Assembly: GCA_964388445.1 (NCBI GenBank)
Contig: CAYMAI010000001.1
Coordinates: 310,001 to 374,000 of the forward strand
Direction: 5' to 3'
Length of the DNA stretch: 64,000 nt
From: CAYMAI01 sp964388445
GTDB taxonomy: Bacteria; 4484-113; JAGGVC01
Part shown: positions 1 to 8,915 of the stretch, one piece after another
Numbering within the stretch: position 1 is the stretch's first letter
How the letters are laid out: each line of letters begins with the position of its first letter
Position numbers and translations under genes: made by a program
The notes under the pieces: generated by a model
The model's input: the letters and a program-made list of their open reading frames with translations, nothing else
Database searches by the model: none
Told to the model about the DNA's origin: nothing

Positions 1-2
1 CC

Positions 3-158
3 GAATGCGGAAAGGGCAGGGCGGTGCAAATCGCCGGCGCAATTTCGGAACTTTCGCGTGCCGGCATTGAGCTGGCGGGATTCGTGCTTTTGCCGCCTTC
101 GGGGCGCGCCGGGGCGGGCGAGGAAAGAGGTAAGTCGGTTGAAGCTCGAGCGAGCTGA
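3..158 (+). CDS. 3' end of an upstream gene, possibly polysaccharide-biosynthesis related
   Basis: An open frame enters from the left edge and stops with TGA at 156-158, giving 51 codons. The peptide alternates hydrophobic and charged residues (for example QIAGAISELSRAGIELAG) and reads like the end of an alpha/beta protein. The pattern of a helix followed by a short hydrophobic strand resembles the C-terminus of tyrosine-kinase/chain-length proteins of capsule loci, but this is only a resemblance. The next gene, a glycosyltransferase, starts inside it with a 20 nt overlap, so the two are probably translationally coupled in a polysaccharide operon. Confidence 0.45.
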   Translation, partial: ECGKGRAVQIAGAISELSRAGIELAGFVLLPPSGRAGAGEERGKSVEARAS

Positions 159-1296
159 AATCAAGGTTTTATTCGTTATTACGCAGTCCGAAATGGGCGG
201 CGCCCAGCGCTATGTCCTCGAACTCGCATCCGGACTGCCGGACGGCTACGAGCCGGTAATCGCCGCGGGAAGCGACGGGAACGGCGCGTTCATAAAATCG
301 GCGAACGCGGCCGGAATCAAAACGATTATCCTTCAAAACCTGAAACGCAACATCAGCCCGTTTCACGATTACTTCGCGGTAGGCGAACTGCACAAATTGC
401 TTCTTGAGGAATCGCCGGACGTTGTGCATTTGAACAGCTCCAAGGCGAGCATAATCGGCGGACTGGCCGCGGGCAAGTCTTATCCGAGCGTTTATACGGT
501 TCATGGCTGGGTGTTTCTCGAACTAATCGGCAGCTGGAAAAAGAAGCTATACGAAAAGCTGGAGCGTTACGCATCCAACTTTCACGACGGAATAATCGTA
601 TTGTCCGAAACCGACTTCGAAGCCGGCCGGCGTGCGAACATCGACACGGGCAAATTCGTAAAAATCAGAAGCGGCGTGACGCCGTGCGATTTTATGCAGC
701 GGGAAGAAGCGCGAGCGAAAATCGAAGAAATCTCCGGACTCAGGCTGGGCGGCAGGAAACTCGTTTTTGCGACATCCAACTTGTATCCGACAAAAGGAAT
801 TTCCATATTGATCGAGGCGATGACCGGACTAAAAAACGAGGCGGCGGTGGCGGTTTTCGGCGAAGGCGAGCTTAGAGCGCCGCTTGAAAAACAAATCGCC
901 CGGCTTAAGCTTGGCGATACCGTAAAGCTTGCGGGATTCGTGGATTCGGCTGCGAATTACTTGAAAGGCGCCGACGTTTTCGTTTTGCCGTCCGTAAAGG
1001 AAGGCCTGCCGTACGCGCTGCTTGACGCGATGGACGCTGAAGTGCCGATTGTCGCGACCGCCGTGGGCGGAGTGGCGGAAGTGCTGGACCGCGTCGTCGT
1101 CGAGCCGAACAACCCCGGCGCGCTTGCGGCGGGGCTTAAAAACCAACTTAGGCAGCCAGTGCTTCCGGCGGGCAGGCCGCCTGATTTCGGCCAAATGCTG
1201 TCCGCCACAATCGAGTGTTACGAAAGCGTGATGCGAAAGGCTGCGGAGCGCGGCGGCGCGGGCGGGCGGCTTACAAACGGGCGCGGCGAAACCTAA
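139..1296 (+). CDS. GT4-family glycosyltransferase
   Basis: Retaining glycosyltransferase of the GT-B fold, expected to transfer a sugar from a nucleotide-sugar onto a cell-surface glycan or lipid carrier in the cytoplasm. The N-terminal acceptor domain begins with VLFVITQSEMGGAQRY (the GG loop near residue 20). The C-terminal donor domain contains KGISILIEAM and the EX7E region EGLPYALLDAMDAEVPIV near residue 290, followed by GGVAEV. I chose the TTG at 139 because AGGAAAGAGG precedes it by 8 nt; an ATG at 58 would add 27 residues that do not fit the family. The protein is about 385 aa, normal for GT4. Its stop overlaps by 4 nt the end of the convergent gene. Donor and acceptor cannot be told. 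Confidence 0.85.
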   Translation: MKLERAEIKVLFVITQSEMGGAQRYVLELASGLPDGYEPVIAAGSDGNGAFIKSANAAGIKTIILQNLKRNISPFHDYFAVGELHKLLLEESPDVVHLNSSKASIIGGLAAGKSYPSVYTVHGWVFLELIGSWKKKLYEKLERYASNFHDGIIVLSETDFEAGRRANIDTGKFVKIRSGVTPCDFMQREEARAKIEEISGLRLGGRKLVFATSNLYPTKGISILIEAMTGLKNEAAVAVFGEGELRAPLEKQIARLKLGDTVKLAGFVDSAANYLKGADVFVLPSVKEGLPYALLDAMDAEVPIVATAVGGVAEVLDRVVVEPNNPGALAAGLKNQLRQPVLPAGRPPDFGQMLSATIECYESVMRKAAERGGAGGRLTNGRGET

Positions 1297-2483
1297 AAGA
1301 AATTGGCGTAGCGCGTTTCCCATTCGAGAATCTTTTTCTCGTACTTCGCGTAAAGCGCCCCCATATTTCTGTCGTGCAATTCGTGCGCTATCGAGATGCG
1401 ATCGCGAATTATCAGCCGGGCCTCGTCCCACTTTTGGGCTTTGAGCAGCTTTTCAACTTCCTCGTCGTGTTTGCCGGCCGCAAGGCTATTTACGAACAGC
1501 CGGACTTCGTTTTCAAGTTCCTTTCTGTAATTCGCCGAAATCGCGCCCTCGCCTTCGGTAACGGTTATTTCTTCGCTGGTGGCCGAAAGGTCTTTTAGTT
1601 TCCACATTACTAGAATGAGGATAAAGGCGATTACGCTGCCCGCGGGGACAAATATCCAGAATTTCTTCAATTTTTCTTCGGGCGAAAGGAAGACCGTGCG
1701 CCTGGTCGTGCCGAATTCGGCCTCCGTTATCGCCCATCCGCCGGGCCGTTTTTCGAGCCTGAAGTTCGCCTTCACTGCCTTTTTCACTTCTTTGCCCACT
1801 GGCGTCGGGTCTTTGTGGCTGTCGTCGAGCTTGTGCTTTTGGCTTGCATAAAACTCTTCCAGCGCTTCCGCCGCCTCTTCGAAGTCGGCGTCTTCTTTCA
1901 TTTTCTCCACGCTTTTCGGCGTGCCTTTTTTTAGCCTTTCTTCCCGCGACGTGCCCGTGCGCGTCGTAACTCGGTCGAAAATCAGGCTCACTTCGGCGAA
2001 GTAAACACCTTCTTTGTCGAGCGACTTAAGGACGCGCGGCTTGAACATCTTGAGTTCCATTTTGACGTCGTCGTAGTCGGCCAGATACTCGGAAATGTTG
2101 TCGCGAATGTCCGCCTTTTTGTTGCCGAAATAGCCGTAGTCGTCGGCGTACAGGGCGATAACTCCCTCGACGTTTCCGGCGACGAACGACGCGCCCATCG
2201 TTTCGAAAACCGTGCGCACTTCGGTTTCGAGTTTTTTCTTTTCGGCGGCGGGAATGTCGGCGGTCACGTTGCCGAAACTCTTGCCGGTGTGAATCCCCTC
2301 GGCTTTCAAATCTTCGGCTTCTTCGCGAGCGAACTTGCCCGTCGCCTCCCCGAGATTGCGCGGATTGAAATCTTCGTCGTCGTCCTGCGCGGATGCGATT
2401 TCAGGCGCGAGAATGAGCGCTGCAAAAAATGCCGCAAGCAGCATGGTGGCGAACCGCTCTCCCCAATTAACCCGATGCCGCAT
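1293..2483 (-). CDS. Membrane protein with exported NTF2-like domain
   Basis: Not assigned to a named family. From the chosen ATG (GAGGT 4 nt upstream) the 396-residue protein has a signal peptide ending near APEIASA, an acidic stretch, then about 80 residues (ETEVRTVFETMGASF, VEGVIALYADDYGYFGN) with the typical start of NTF2/SnoaL-like domains. A second membrane span lies near residues 275-296 (FWIFVPAGSVIAFILILVMW), followed by a charged, helical, probably cytoplasmic tail of about 100 residues. NTF2-like domains bind small ligands or mediate dimerisation, so a sensor or scaffold role is possible but only inferred. Convergent with the glycosyltransferase, sharing the last 4 nt. Confidence 0.6.
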   Translation of the reverse strand: MRHRVNWGERFATMLLAAFFAALILAPEIASAQDDDEDFNPRNLGEATGKFAREEAEDLKAEGIHTGKSFGNVTADIPAAEKKKLETEVRTVFETMGASFVAGNVEGVIALYADDYGYFGNKKADIRDNISEYLADYDDVKMELKMFKPRVLKSLDKEGVYFAEVSLIFDRVTTRTGTSREERLKKGTPKSVEKMKEDADFEEAAEALEEFYASQKHKLDDSHKDPTPVGKEVKKAVKANFRLEKRPGGWAITEAEFGTTRRTVFLSPEEKLKKFWIFVPAGSVIAFILILVMWKLKDLSATSEEITVTEGEGAISANYRKELENEVRLFVNSLAAGKHDEEVEKLLKAQKWDEARLIIRDRISIAHELHDRNMGALYAKYEKKILEWETRYANFF

Positions 2484-2656
2484 CGATACCTCGCTACCCC
2501 CGCCCATGCCGGGACGATTCAGGGCGCGGCGATTGTATCAAAGTGAAGCCGATTGGGCAATTGCGCGCCGCGCGGCCGCCTGTGGGAGGCGCGCGCGGGG
2601 GATGGGCGCGCGCGGGGAAGGAGGCGCGGCCTATGGATGGCGGAATGGAGGACGAG

Positions 2657-2665
2657 TGCTATAAT
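2657..2665 (+). promoter_or_regulatory. Extended -10 promoter of the mod-res operon
   Basis: TGCTATAAT is a perfect extended -10 element (TG-N-TATAAT) 55 nt upstream of mod. No convincing -35 is present, as is common with extended -10 sites. GGAGAGGG at 2706-2713 provides a ribosome binding site for mod. Confidence 0.6.
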
Positions 2666-2720
2666 CCCGCCGCCGGCCAAGGCATATGCCGCGAGCACGG
2701 AATTTGGAGAGGGTTAACTC

Positions 2721-4868
2721 ATGAATCTGTCGAATCAGGAAAAAGAACAGCTAAAGAAGCTGATAGACGAGGGGAGGCCGCTTCCGGCCAAGTACCGGAC
2801 GGTTCTCTTCGAGAATGCTCGCGAGGTCGAGCTTATTTGGGCGGGGAAGTCCGAAGAAGTGACAAACGCCGTCCTGCCGTTCCAAACAATCGAGCAAATT
2901 GACGAACCGCGCTCGGAAGAAGCCGCAAAAGGCAAAACGCTAGACCTATTTACGCGGGACGCTGTGACGGGCAGACAGAGCGGTGGATGGACGAATAAGC
3001 TCATTTGGGGAGACAACAAACTCGTGATGTCATCGCTATTGAACGGCCCGATGCGCGAGGAAATTGAAAAAGCGGGCGGAATAAAACTTATTTACATTGA
3101 CCCGCCGTTCGACGTCGGCGCGGATTTCAGCTTCGATATCGAAGTGGGCGACAACGGAGGCAAAGAGACTCTAACAAAAGAACCGAGCGTCATAGAGGAA
3201 ATTGCATATCGCGACACATGGGGCAAAGGCGCGGACAGCTATCTTTCAATGCTGTTCGAAAGACTGAAGCTAATGCGCGATTTGCTGGCGGATGATGGAA
3301 GCATTTATGTGCATTGCGATTGGAGAGTTAATAGCTTTATCAGACTAGCAATGGATGAGCTATTCGAGAAAGGTTGCTTTCAGCGTGAGATTATATGGGA
3401 TATTAGTGTTTTAAGTGGTTACAAGAGCTTGGCAAACAACTGGATTCGTGGGCACGATACTATTTGGTTTTATGCAAAAAGCCATGACAACTTTTGCTTC
3501 AACAAGCAGTTTACAGAACACAGAGAGGAGTACATCAGGCGATTCAATAAAACTGATGAACATGGCAGGAAATATTTTGACGGCAGAGGTGGAAAAAGGT
3601 ATTTAGAGGATACACTTGAAAAAGGAAAGCCGATTGGTGATGTTTGGAACGATATAATGTCATTTCAGCAAATACCTACAGCCAAGGAAAAAATTGGATA
3701 CGAAACTCAAAAACCTGAAGCTTTGCTCGAACGCATAATCAAAGCGTCCAGCAACGAAGGCGACCTTGTCGCCGATTTCTTCTGCGGCTCGGGGACTACG
3801 CTCGCGGTGGCAGAAAAACTGGGGAGAAAATGGATTGGATGCGACCTAGGAAGATTTGCGATTCACACGTCGCGCAAGCGGCTAATCGGCGTTCAGCGGG
3901 AACTCAAAGCCGCCGGACAGAACTACCGCGCGTTCGAAATCTTGAATCTCGGCAAGTACGAGCGGCAATGGTGGGTGGGAATAGACCCGACGCTTCCGGA
4001 GGAACAGCGCAAGGCGCTTTCGATACAAAAGGAAGAACACTACGTCAACGTGATTCTGCAGGCGTACCGGGCGGAGCGGGTATGGAATTCTGCGCCGTTC
4101 CACGGCAAAATCGGGCGGAAAATGGTTTTCATCGGGCCGGTGGATGCGCCTGTCACGCAATCACAAGTGAACGAAATTATCGACGCGTGCGTGCGCGGCA
4201 AATTCAGCATGGCCGACGTGCTCGGATTCGAGTTCGAGATGGGCAGCGTCGGGGCAATTACTGACGAGGCGGCGCGGCGCGGAGTGTCGCTGTCGCTCAA
4301 GTATATACCGCGAGACGTCTTCGACAGGCGCGCCGTGGAAAAGGGACAGGTCAAGTTTTACGACGTGGCGTACGTGGAGATTAAGCCCATAGTGAAGGGA
4401 ATGACGGTAAGGGTGAAGCTTTCCGATTTCGGCGTGTTCTATCGCCAGGACGACGGCGACGAGAAAATCGAGAAGATAAAAAACGGCGGGAGCAAGGTTA
4501 TCGTTGAAAACGGCCAGGTCGTCAAAGTCTCGAAGGACAAAGACGGCAAGATTACGAAAGACATTTTGACCAAGAAATGGCAGGACTGGATAGACTATTG
4601 GTCGGTGGATTTCGATTTCGGTTTCAGGCCGGAAATGGTGACGGTGGTACATGATGGTAAAGAGCGTCAGGAATGGACGGGCAATTATCTGTTCCAGAAC
4701 ATGTGGCAAAGCTATCGGACGCGAAAGGAAAGGGCACTGGAGGTTGAAAGCGCGCCGTACGAATATAAGGAATCCGCGAAAGAGCGCGGCAGACCGTACC
4801 GGATTGCCGTTAAAGTGATAGATATTTTCGGAAACGACACGACCAAAGTCGTGGAGGTGAAAGTGTAA
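2721..4868 (+). CDS. mod: Type III restriction-modification DNA adenine methyltransferase (Mod)
   Basis: S-adenosylmethionine-dependent N6-adenine methyltransferase that modifies one strand of the recognition site and supplies sequence specificity to the restriction complex. The beta-class motif order is visible: catalytic motif IV DPPF at residues 127-130 within IKLIYIDPPF, a motif VIII-like region HDTIWFYAK, and the SAM-binding motif I DFFCGSGTT near residue 354. About 350 C-terminal residues follow, as in other Mod proteins. The stop overlaps the ATG of res (TAATG), so the two are translationally coupled. The stretch from about 3340 to 3720 is clearly richer in A+T than the rest of the gene, suggesting a swapped segment. 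Confidence 0.93.
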   Translation: MNLSNQEKEQLKKLIDEGRPLPAKYRTVLFENAREVELIWAGKSEEVTNAVLPFQTIEQIDEPRSEEAAKGKTLDLFTRDAVTGRQSGGWTNKLIWGDNKLVMSSLLNGPMREEIEKAGGIKLIYIDPPFDVGADFSFDIEVGDNGGKETLTKEPSVIEEIAYRDTWGKGADSYLSMLFERLKLMRDLLADDGSIYVHCDWRVNSFIRLAMDELFEKGCFQREIIWDISVLSGYKSLANNWIRGHDTIWFYAKSHDNFCFNKQFTEHREEYIRRFNKTDEHGRKYFDGRGGKRYLEDTLEKGKPIGDVWNDIMSFQQIPTAKEKIGYETQKPEALLERIIKASSNEGDLVADFFCGSGTTLAVAEKLGRKWIGCDLGRFAIHTSRKRLIGVQRELKAAGQNYRAFEILNLGKYERQWWVGIDPTLPEEQRKALSIQKEEHYVNVILQAYRAERVWNSAPFHGKIGRKMVFIGPVDAPVTQSQVNEIIDACVRGKFSMADVLGFEFEMGSVGAITDEAARRGVSLSLKYIPRDVFDRRAVEKGQVKFYDVAYVEIKPIVKGMTVRVKLSDFGVFYRQDDGDEKIEKIKNGGSKVIVENGQVVKVSKDKDGKITKDILTKKWQDWIDYWSVDFDFGFRPEMVTVVHDGKERQEWTGNYLFQNMWQSYRTRKERALEVESAPYEYKESAKERGRPYRIAVKVIDIFGNDTTKVVEVKV

Positions 4869-7582
4869 TGCCGATTCATCCCGATTTCCCAACAGACCCG
4901 CACGCGACCCTCCCGCCGGAAATCAGGTGGTATCCGGGCGCCGAAATGCTGGGCGAAATGGGCTACGAAATGCTGCTTCCCCCGCTCGTACACAAAATCC
5001 GGCAGGAGATTTACAACTGGCGAAACACCGGCTATTTGGGAGCAAGCCAAACGTCGAAAGCGCTACTCAAATGGTGGTTTTCGGAAGAGCACTTTATAGA
5101 AGGCGAAATCGGAGAGGAAAAGCAGTTCCGCTATTATTTCGCTCAGCGGGAAGCCGTCGAGACCGCGATATGGCTGTACGAAGTAAAGCAAGCGCGCGAC
5201 CCGTATGCGCTTATGCAATTTGATTCGTCGGATCGTGTCAGCAAAAACATGTTTTTCGAGGATTGGACAAGGTACGTATTCAAGATGGCGACGGGTAGCG
5301 GGAAAACCAAGGTAATGTCGCTTTTAATCGCGTGGTCTTATTTTCACAGCCTGTACGAGCCGGATTCGGGCTTGTCGCGAAACTTCCTGTTGATTGCGCC
5401 GAATATAATCGTGCTCGAAAGGTTGAAGCAGGACTTCGAAGGGCTAAAGATATTTCGCGAAGACCCGGTGCTGCCGCGCAACGGATACGACGACAGATTT
5501 TGGGAGGACGATTTTCAGGTCACGCTGCACTATCAGGACGAGCTAAAGAAACTATCCGAAAAGGGAAATATTTTTCTTACGAATATTCACCGCGTGTATT
5601 TGGGCAAAGGCGATCCGTCGCCGGACGACGAAGATTTGTCGGATTATCTTCTGGGCGGTAAGCCTGTCGCCAAAACAACCGACAAGAAAGTAGATTTGGG
5701 CGTTATAGTCAGAGAAGTCAAAGACCTTGTGATACTTAACGACGAAGCGCATCATATTCATGACGAAACGCTGGGATGGTTCAAAAATATAAAAGAAATT
5801 GTCAGCAATTTAAGATTAAAGGACAGTCAGCTTTCGATGCAGCTCGACTTTACCGCCACACCCAAACACAACAACGGCGCGATTTTCGTACAAACCGTAT
5901 GCGATTATCCGCTAGTCGAAGCTATAAGGCAAGGTGTTGTAAAAACTCCGGTGCTGCCCGACGAGGCATCGCGCGCGAAGCTAGTAGAAAACCAGAGCGA
6001 TAAATACACAGAGATATATGCGGATTACATAAACCTCGGTTATTTAGAATGGAAGAAGATATACGACGAACTATTTCCGGTTCGAAAAAAGAGCATATTA
6101 TTCGTAATGACCGACGACACCAAAAACTGCGACGAAGTGGGGAATTATTTGGAGGATCGATATCCGGAACTCGCTAATTCCGTCCTCGTAATACATACTA
6201 ACAAAAGCGGCGAAATTCCCGAATCCGCTTCGGGCAAAACTCAAAAAGAATATCTCGACGAGCTACGCAGGCAAAGCAGAACTATTGACGGAATGAACAG
6301 CCCATACAAAGCCATTGTGTCGGTAATGATGCTTCGTGAAGGATGGGACGTTCAAAACGTAGTCAGCATTGTCGGGCTTAGGCCGTACACCGCCAAATCG
6401 AAAATATTGCCGGAGCAGACGCTTGGTCGAGGGCTTCGACGGATGTTTCGCGGTCAAAACGTAGGCGAAAAAGTTTGCGTAATTGGCACGGACGCGTTTA
6501 TTGATTTTGTCGAAAGTATTAAGACCGAAGGCGTAGAACTCGAATATAAGCCAATGGGTGAAGACACAAAGCCGAAGTCGCCGATGCTCGTGGAAATCGA
6601 CAGATCGGGATCGAAAAATATCGATAAACTGGATATCGCATTGCCGATTTTGAAGCCGCGCATAAATCGTGACTTCAAAAACCTTCACGAGCTTAATCCG
6701 GCTTCGTTTGGAAACCGCAAGTTCAAGGTAAGGCAGTTTTCGCCTGAAGAGCAGCGCGAAATAGTTTTCAAGGACATCGACACGGAGAATATCAGCCATG
6801 TAACGGTGCTTGAGCAGCTTTTCGCAGCGAATCCGCAAAGCGCCATCGGATTTTTTGTGCGCAGGTTAATGCGCGAGCTTAGATTGGTCGGCGGTGCAGA
6901 AGTGCTTTATGAGAAGGTAAAGGAATTCATGACCCAGCATCTGTTTGAAACCGAAATCGATTTGGAGGATTTGAACATCCTAAGGAATATGTCGGAATCG
7001 GACATTACATTAACCTTACTTAGTAGTTTTAGGGAAGCAATCAATAAGCTAACCGTCCACGATACCGGCAAGACCGAAATAAGGACGTGGATAAAATTGA
7101 GCGAATCGCGCCCGACTTTGGTTGAACCGCGTGATTTTGGACTATCGGATAAGTGCCTGCAAAATAGGGTAATCGGCGACAACGAATACGAGCTTGCCTT
7201 CGCTCTGGATTTGTCTAAGTATCCCGACGTACTTGCTTTTGGCAAGCTATTGCCGAGTTATGGATTTAAAATCGATTATCAAAAGGCTGACGGAAATATC
7301 AGCACGTATTTGCCGGACTTTGCGGTGAAAATCAGCCCTGACGAGATATGGATAGTCGAAACCAAAGGCCGTGTGGACGAAGACGACGCGCCGAAGTGGA
7401 ACCGGCTTGTGCAGTGGTGCAAGGATGCGACTGCGTATGCGGGCGGCGTTGAGTACAAATGCCTTTTCGTAACCGAAAAAGAATGGCGGGAACTAAAGCC
7501 GTTCGGCACATTTGAAAAGCTTGCCGAAACTTTCAAGGACTCAAAGCCGAAGACATCCGGCCAAGCAGAAGCCCCACAATAA
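4868..7582 (+). CDS. res: Type III restriction enzyme helicase/nuclease (Res)
   Basis: ATP-dependent subunit that, in complex with Mod, moves along DNA from unmodified sites and cuts. The N-terminal superfamily 2 helicase core has Walker A ATGSGKTK near residue 142, a DEAH box (LNDEAHHIHDE) near residue 291, TATPKHN (motif III) and a C-terminal helicase motif with EQTLGRGLRR. The endonuclease domain at the C-terminus shows the PD-(D/E)XK signature as PDFAVK near residue 816 and VETKGR near residue 830. At 904 aa it is full length. No frameshift or lost catalytic residue is visible, so the system appears intact. Confidence 0.93.
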   Translation: MPIHPDFPTDPHATLPPEIRWYPGAEMLGEMGYEMLLPPLVHKIRQEIYNWRNTGYLGASQTSKALLKWWFSEEHFIEGEIGEEKQFRYYFAQREAVETAIWLYEVKQARDPYALMQFDSSDRVSKNMFFEDWTRYVFKMATGSGKTKVMSLLIAWSYFHSLYEPDSGLSRNFLLIAPNIIVLERLKQDFEGLKIFREDPVLPRNGYDDRFWEDDFQVTLHYQDELKKLSEKGNIFLTNIHRVYLGKGDPSPDDEDLSDYLLGGKPVAKTTDKKVDLGVIVREVKDLVILNDEAHHIHDETLGWFKNIKEIVSNLRLKDSQLSMQLDFTATPKHNNGAIFVQTVCDYPLVEAIRQGVVKTPVLPDEASRAKLVENQSDKYTEIYADYINLGYLEWKKIYDELFPVRKKSILFVMTDDTKNCDEVGNYLEDRYPELANSVLVIHTNKSGEIPESASGKTQKEYLDELRRQSRTIDGMNSPYKAIVSVMMLREGWDVQNVVSIVGLRPYTAKSKILPEQTLGRGLRRMFRGQNVGEKVCVIGTDAFIDFVESIKTEGVELEYKPMGEDTKPKSPMLVEIDRSGSKNIDKLDIALPILKPRINRDFKNLHELNPASFGNRKFKVRQFSPEEQREIVFKDIDTENISHVTVLEQLFAANPQSAIGFFVRRLMRELRLVGGAEVLYEKVKEFMTQHLFETEIDLEDLNILRNMSESDITLTLLSSFREAINKLTVHDTGKTEIRTWIKLSESRPTLVEPRDFGLSDKCLQNRVIGDNEYELAFALDLSKYPDVLAFGKLLPSYGFKIDYQKADGNISTYLPDFAVKISPDEIWIVETKGRVDEDDAPKWNRLVQWCKDATAYAGGVEYKCLFVTEKEWRELKPFGTFEKLAETFKDSKPKTSGQAEAPQ

Positions 7583-7610
7583 CCCCCCCTTACGCCCCCG
7601 TAGCCCGCGC

Positions 7611-7730
7611 GCCAGCGGCGAGGACATAACCAACTACAAGCGCATCGTCGCGTCAATCGGCGAGACGATAAAGCTAATGGCCGATATAGACGCCGCGATC
7701 GACGAGCACGGCGGCTGGCCGATTGGGTGA
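7611..7730 (+). pseudogene. 3' remnant of a restriction-modification-type gene
   Basis: In a frame different from res, 39 codons just downstream encode GEDITNYKRIVASIGETIK and DEHGGWPIG before a TGA. This pattern (a helix ETIxLM-x-DID followed by HGGWP) resembles, from memory, the C-terminal tails of adenine-specific methylase proteins of R-M loci. There is no start codon, no ribosome site and no upstream coding sequence in this frame, so I read it as the surviving 3' end of a deleted R-M gene. The family assignment is inference. Confidence 0.4.
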
Positions 7731-7804
7731 TTTGGAACCGGGCTATCGGCCAATGCGGTATTATTCCGCTTTCAATCAACTGCAAACTTTAAAAGGAGAA
7801 ACAT

Positions 7805-8290
7805 ATGTCCTTGATAACCCCATGTCTATGGTTCGACAGCGAGGCCGAAGAGGCGGCGCGGTTTTATGCCGGAATTTTCCCGGATTCCAAAATCGGCGAG
7901 ATTTCGAGGTACGGCGAAGAGGGATTCGAGATTCACGGCCGGCCCGCGGGCTCGGCGATGACGGTTTCGTTCGAAATCGGCGGAAACAAGTTTCTGGCGC
8001 TGAACGGCGGCCCGGTTTTCAAGTTCAACGAGGCGGTTTCATTCATCGTCCACTGCGAATCGCAGGACGAGGTTGACCGTTATTGGGCGGCGCTTTCCGA
8101 AGGCGGAAGCGAAGGGCCGTGCGGCTGGCTTAAAGACAAGTTCGGGCTGTCGTGGCAAGTCACGCCGAAAATTCTCGGCGAGCTGGTCTCGAGCCCCGAC
8201 AAAGCCGTGGCCGGCCGCGTGATGAACGCGATGCTTCAAATGCAAAAAATCGACATAGCCGCGCTAAAGCGCGCCGCCGAAGGGGAGTGA
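7805..8290 (+). CDS. VOC superfamily (PhnB-like) protein
   Basis: Small cytoplasmic protein of the vicinal oxygen chelate fold. It starts SLITPCLWFDSEAEEAARFY, the typical PhnB/3-demethylubiquinone methyltransferase-like opening with the FYxxIFPDSKI segment, and contains GNKFLALNGGP and CGWLKDKFGLSWQVTP, all hallmarks of this subfamily. At 161 aa it has one PhnB-type module. Members bind small molecules or metals; the substrate cannot be predicted, and the subfamily name does not mean methyltransferase activity. AAAAGGAG lies 7 nt before the ATG. It appears monocistronic. Confidence 0.85.
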   Translation: MSLITPCLWFDSEAEEAARFYAGIFPDSKIGEISRYGEEGFEIHGRPAGSAMTVSFEIGGNKFLALNGGPVFKFNEAVSFIVHCESQDEVDRYWAALSEGGSEGPCGWLKDKFGLSWQVTPKILGELVSSPDKAVAGRVMNAMLQMQKIDIAALKRAAEGE

Positions 8291-8382
8291 AAAATGGCTG
8301 CGAATAATGCGGCATCGAGCGAGCCGCTCCCCGCGGATTCAAAGCGCGGCCCCATAGGGCAAAACAGCTTTACGGGCCAAAC

Positions 8383-8865
8383 TCAATTTGCCGCGGGCGA
8401 ATAGTTCCACTCGCCCTGCATTTTCAGCAAAAGCGCGATTTGTCCCAAATGATACGCGTTGTGAGCCGCGTGGCTTACGAGCATCGCGCCTGCGTTCCGG
8501 TCGCCGTAAACTTCTCGCCCCATCGCTTCGTCGCCGTCAGCGAGAGCGATAATTTCGTCAATTCCCGAAATGAAATCCGCGACGAGAGCTTCCCAATCTT
8601 CGGGGCGCACGTCCGGCCAGTCGTCGGCCTGCGGCGTAAAATCCGGCGGGAATTCCGCGCCCTTCGCGATTTCGATTCGCATCCGCTGCCACCAGTTGGC
8701 GTGCGCGAGCAGCCGGGCGACCGTGTATGGCGCACCCGGCGATTGCCGGAACGCCGCTACGGTGGAGACTTCCTTTAGGAATACGCGCGGGCCGGCGAAT
8801 TCCCAATAGCCGCCGAGCAGCCACTCCATTAATTCGCAATCCGGATAAAACTCGTGTTTGGGCAT
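8383..8865 (-). CDS. DinB-like domain protein
   Basis: A 160-residue four-helix-bundle protein of the DinB/YfiT type. Candidate metal-ligand histidines are visible in ARLLAHANWW and in SHAAHNAYHLGQIALLLK, the standard HxxxH near the C-terminus with the NAYHxGQI signature. Family members are often thiol-dependent or metal-dependent transferases of low-molecular-weight thiols, and the function of this one is unknown. The ATG at 8865 was chosen because the match to the family starts there and a TATAAT box sits 9 nt upstream; upstream extensions have no family support. Confidence 0.75.
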   Translation of the reverse strand: MPKHEFYPDCELMEWLLGGYWEFAGPRVFLKEVSTVAAFRQSPGAPYTVARLLAHANWWQRMRIEIAKGAEFPPDFTPQADDWPDVRPEDWEALVADFISGIDEIIALADGDEAMGREVYGDRNAGAMLVSHAAHNAYHLGQIALLLKMQGEWNYSPAAN

Positions 8866-8874
8866 GGCGGTGTG

Positions 8875-8880
8875 ATTATA
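8875..8880 (-). promoter_or_regulatory. -10 box for a nearly leaderless DinB-like mRNA
   Basis: On the minus strand TATAAT ends 9 nt before the ATG of the DinB-like gene. Transcription would start at or 2-3 nt before the start codon. No Shine-Dalgarno site is present. Confidence 0.5.
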
Positions 8881-8915
8881 GTTTAAATATGTTTGCTTTG
8901 AAATACCAAAACATG

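Noticed and set aside
4161..4892. 243-codon minus-strand frame opposite mod
   Set aside because: Shadow of the Mod C-terminal region; peptide has the odd His/Phe-rich composition typical of antisense frames.
7583..7589. Run of seven C just after res as a phase switch
   Set aside because: It lies after the stop codon and is too short to be a reliable contingency tract.
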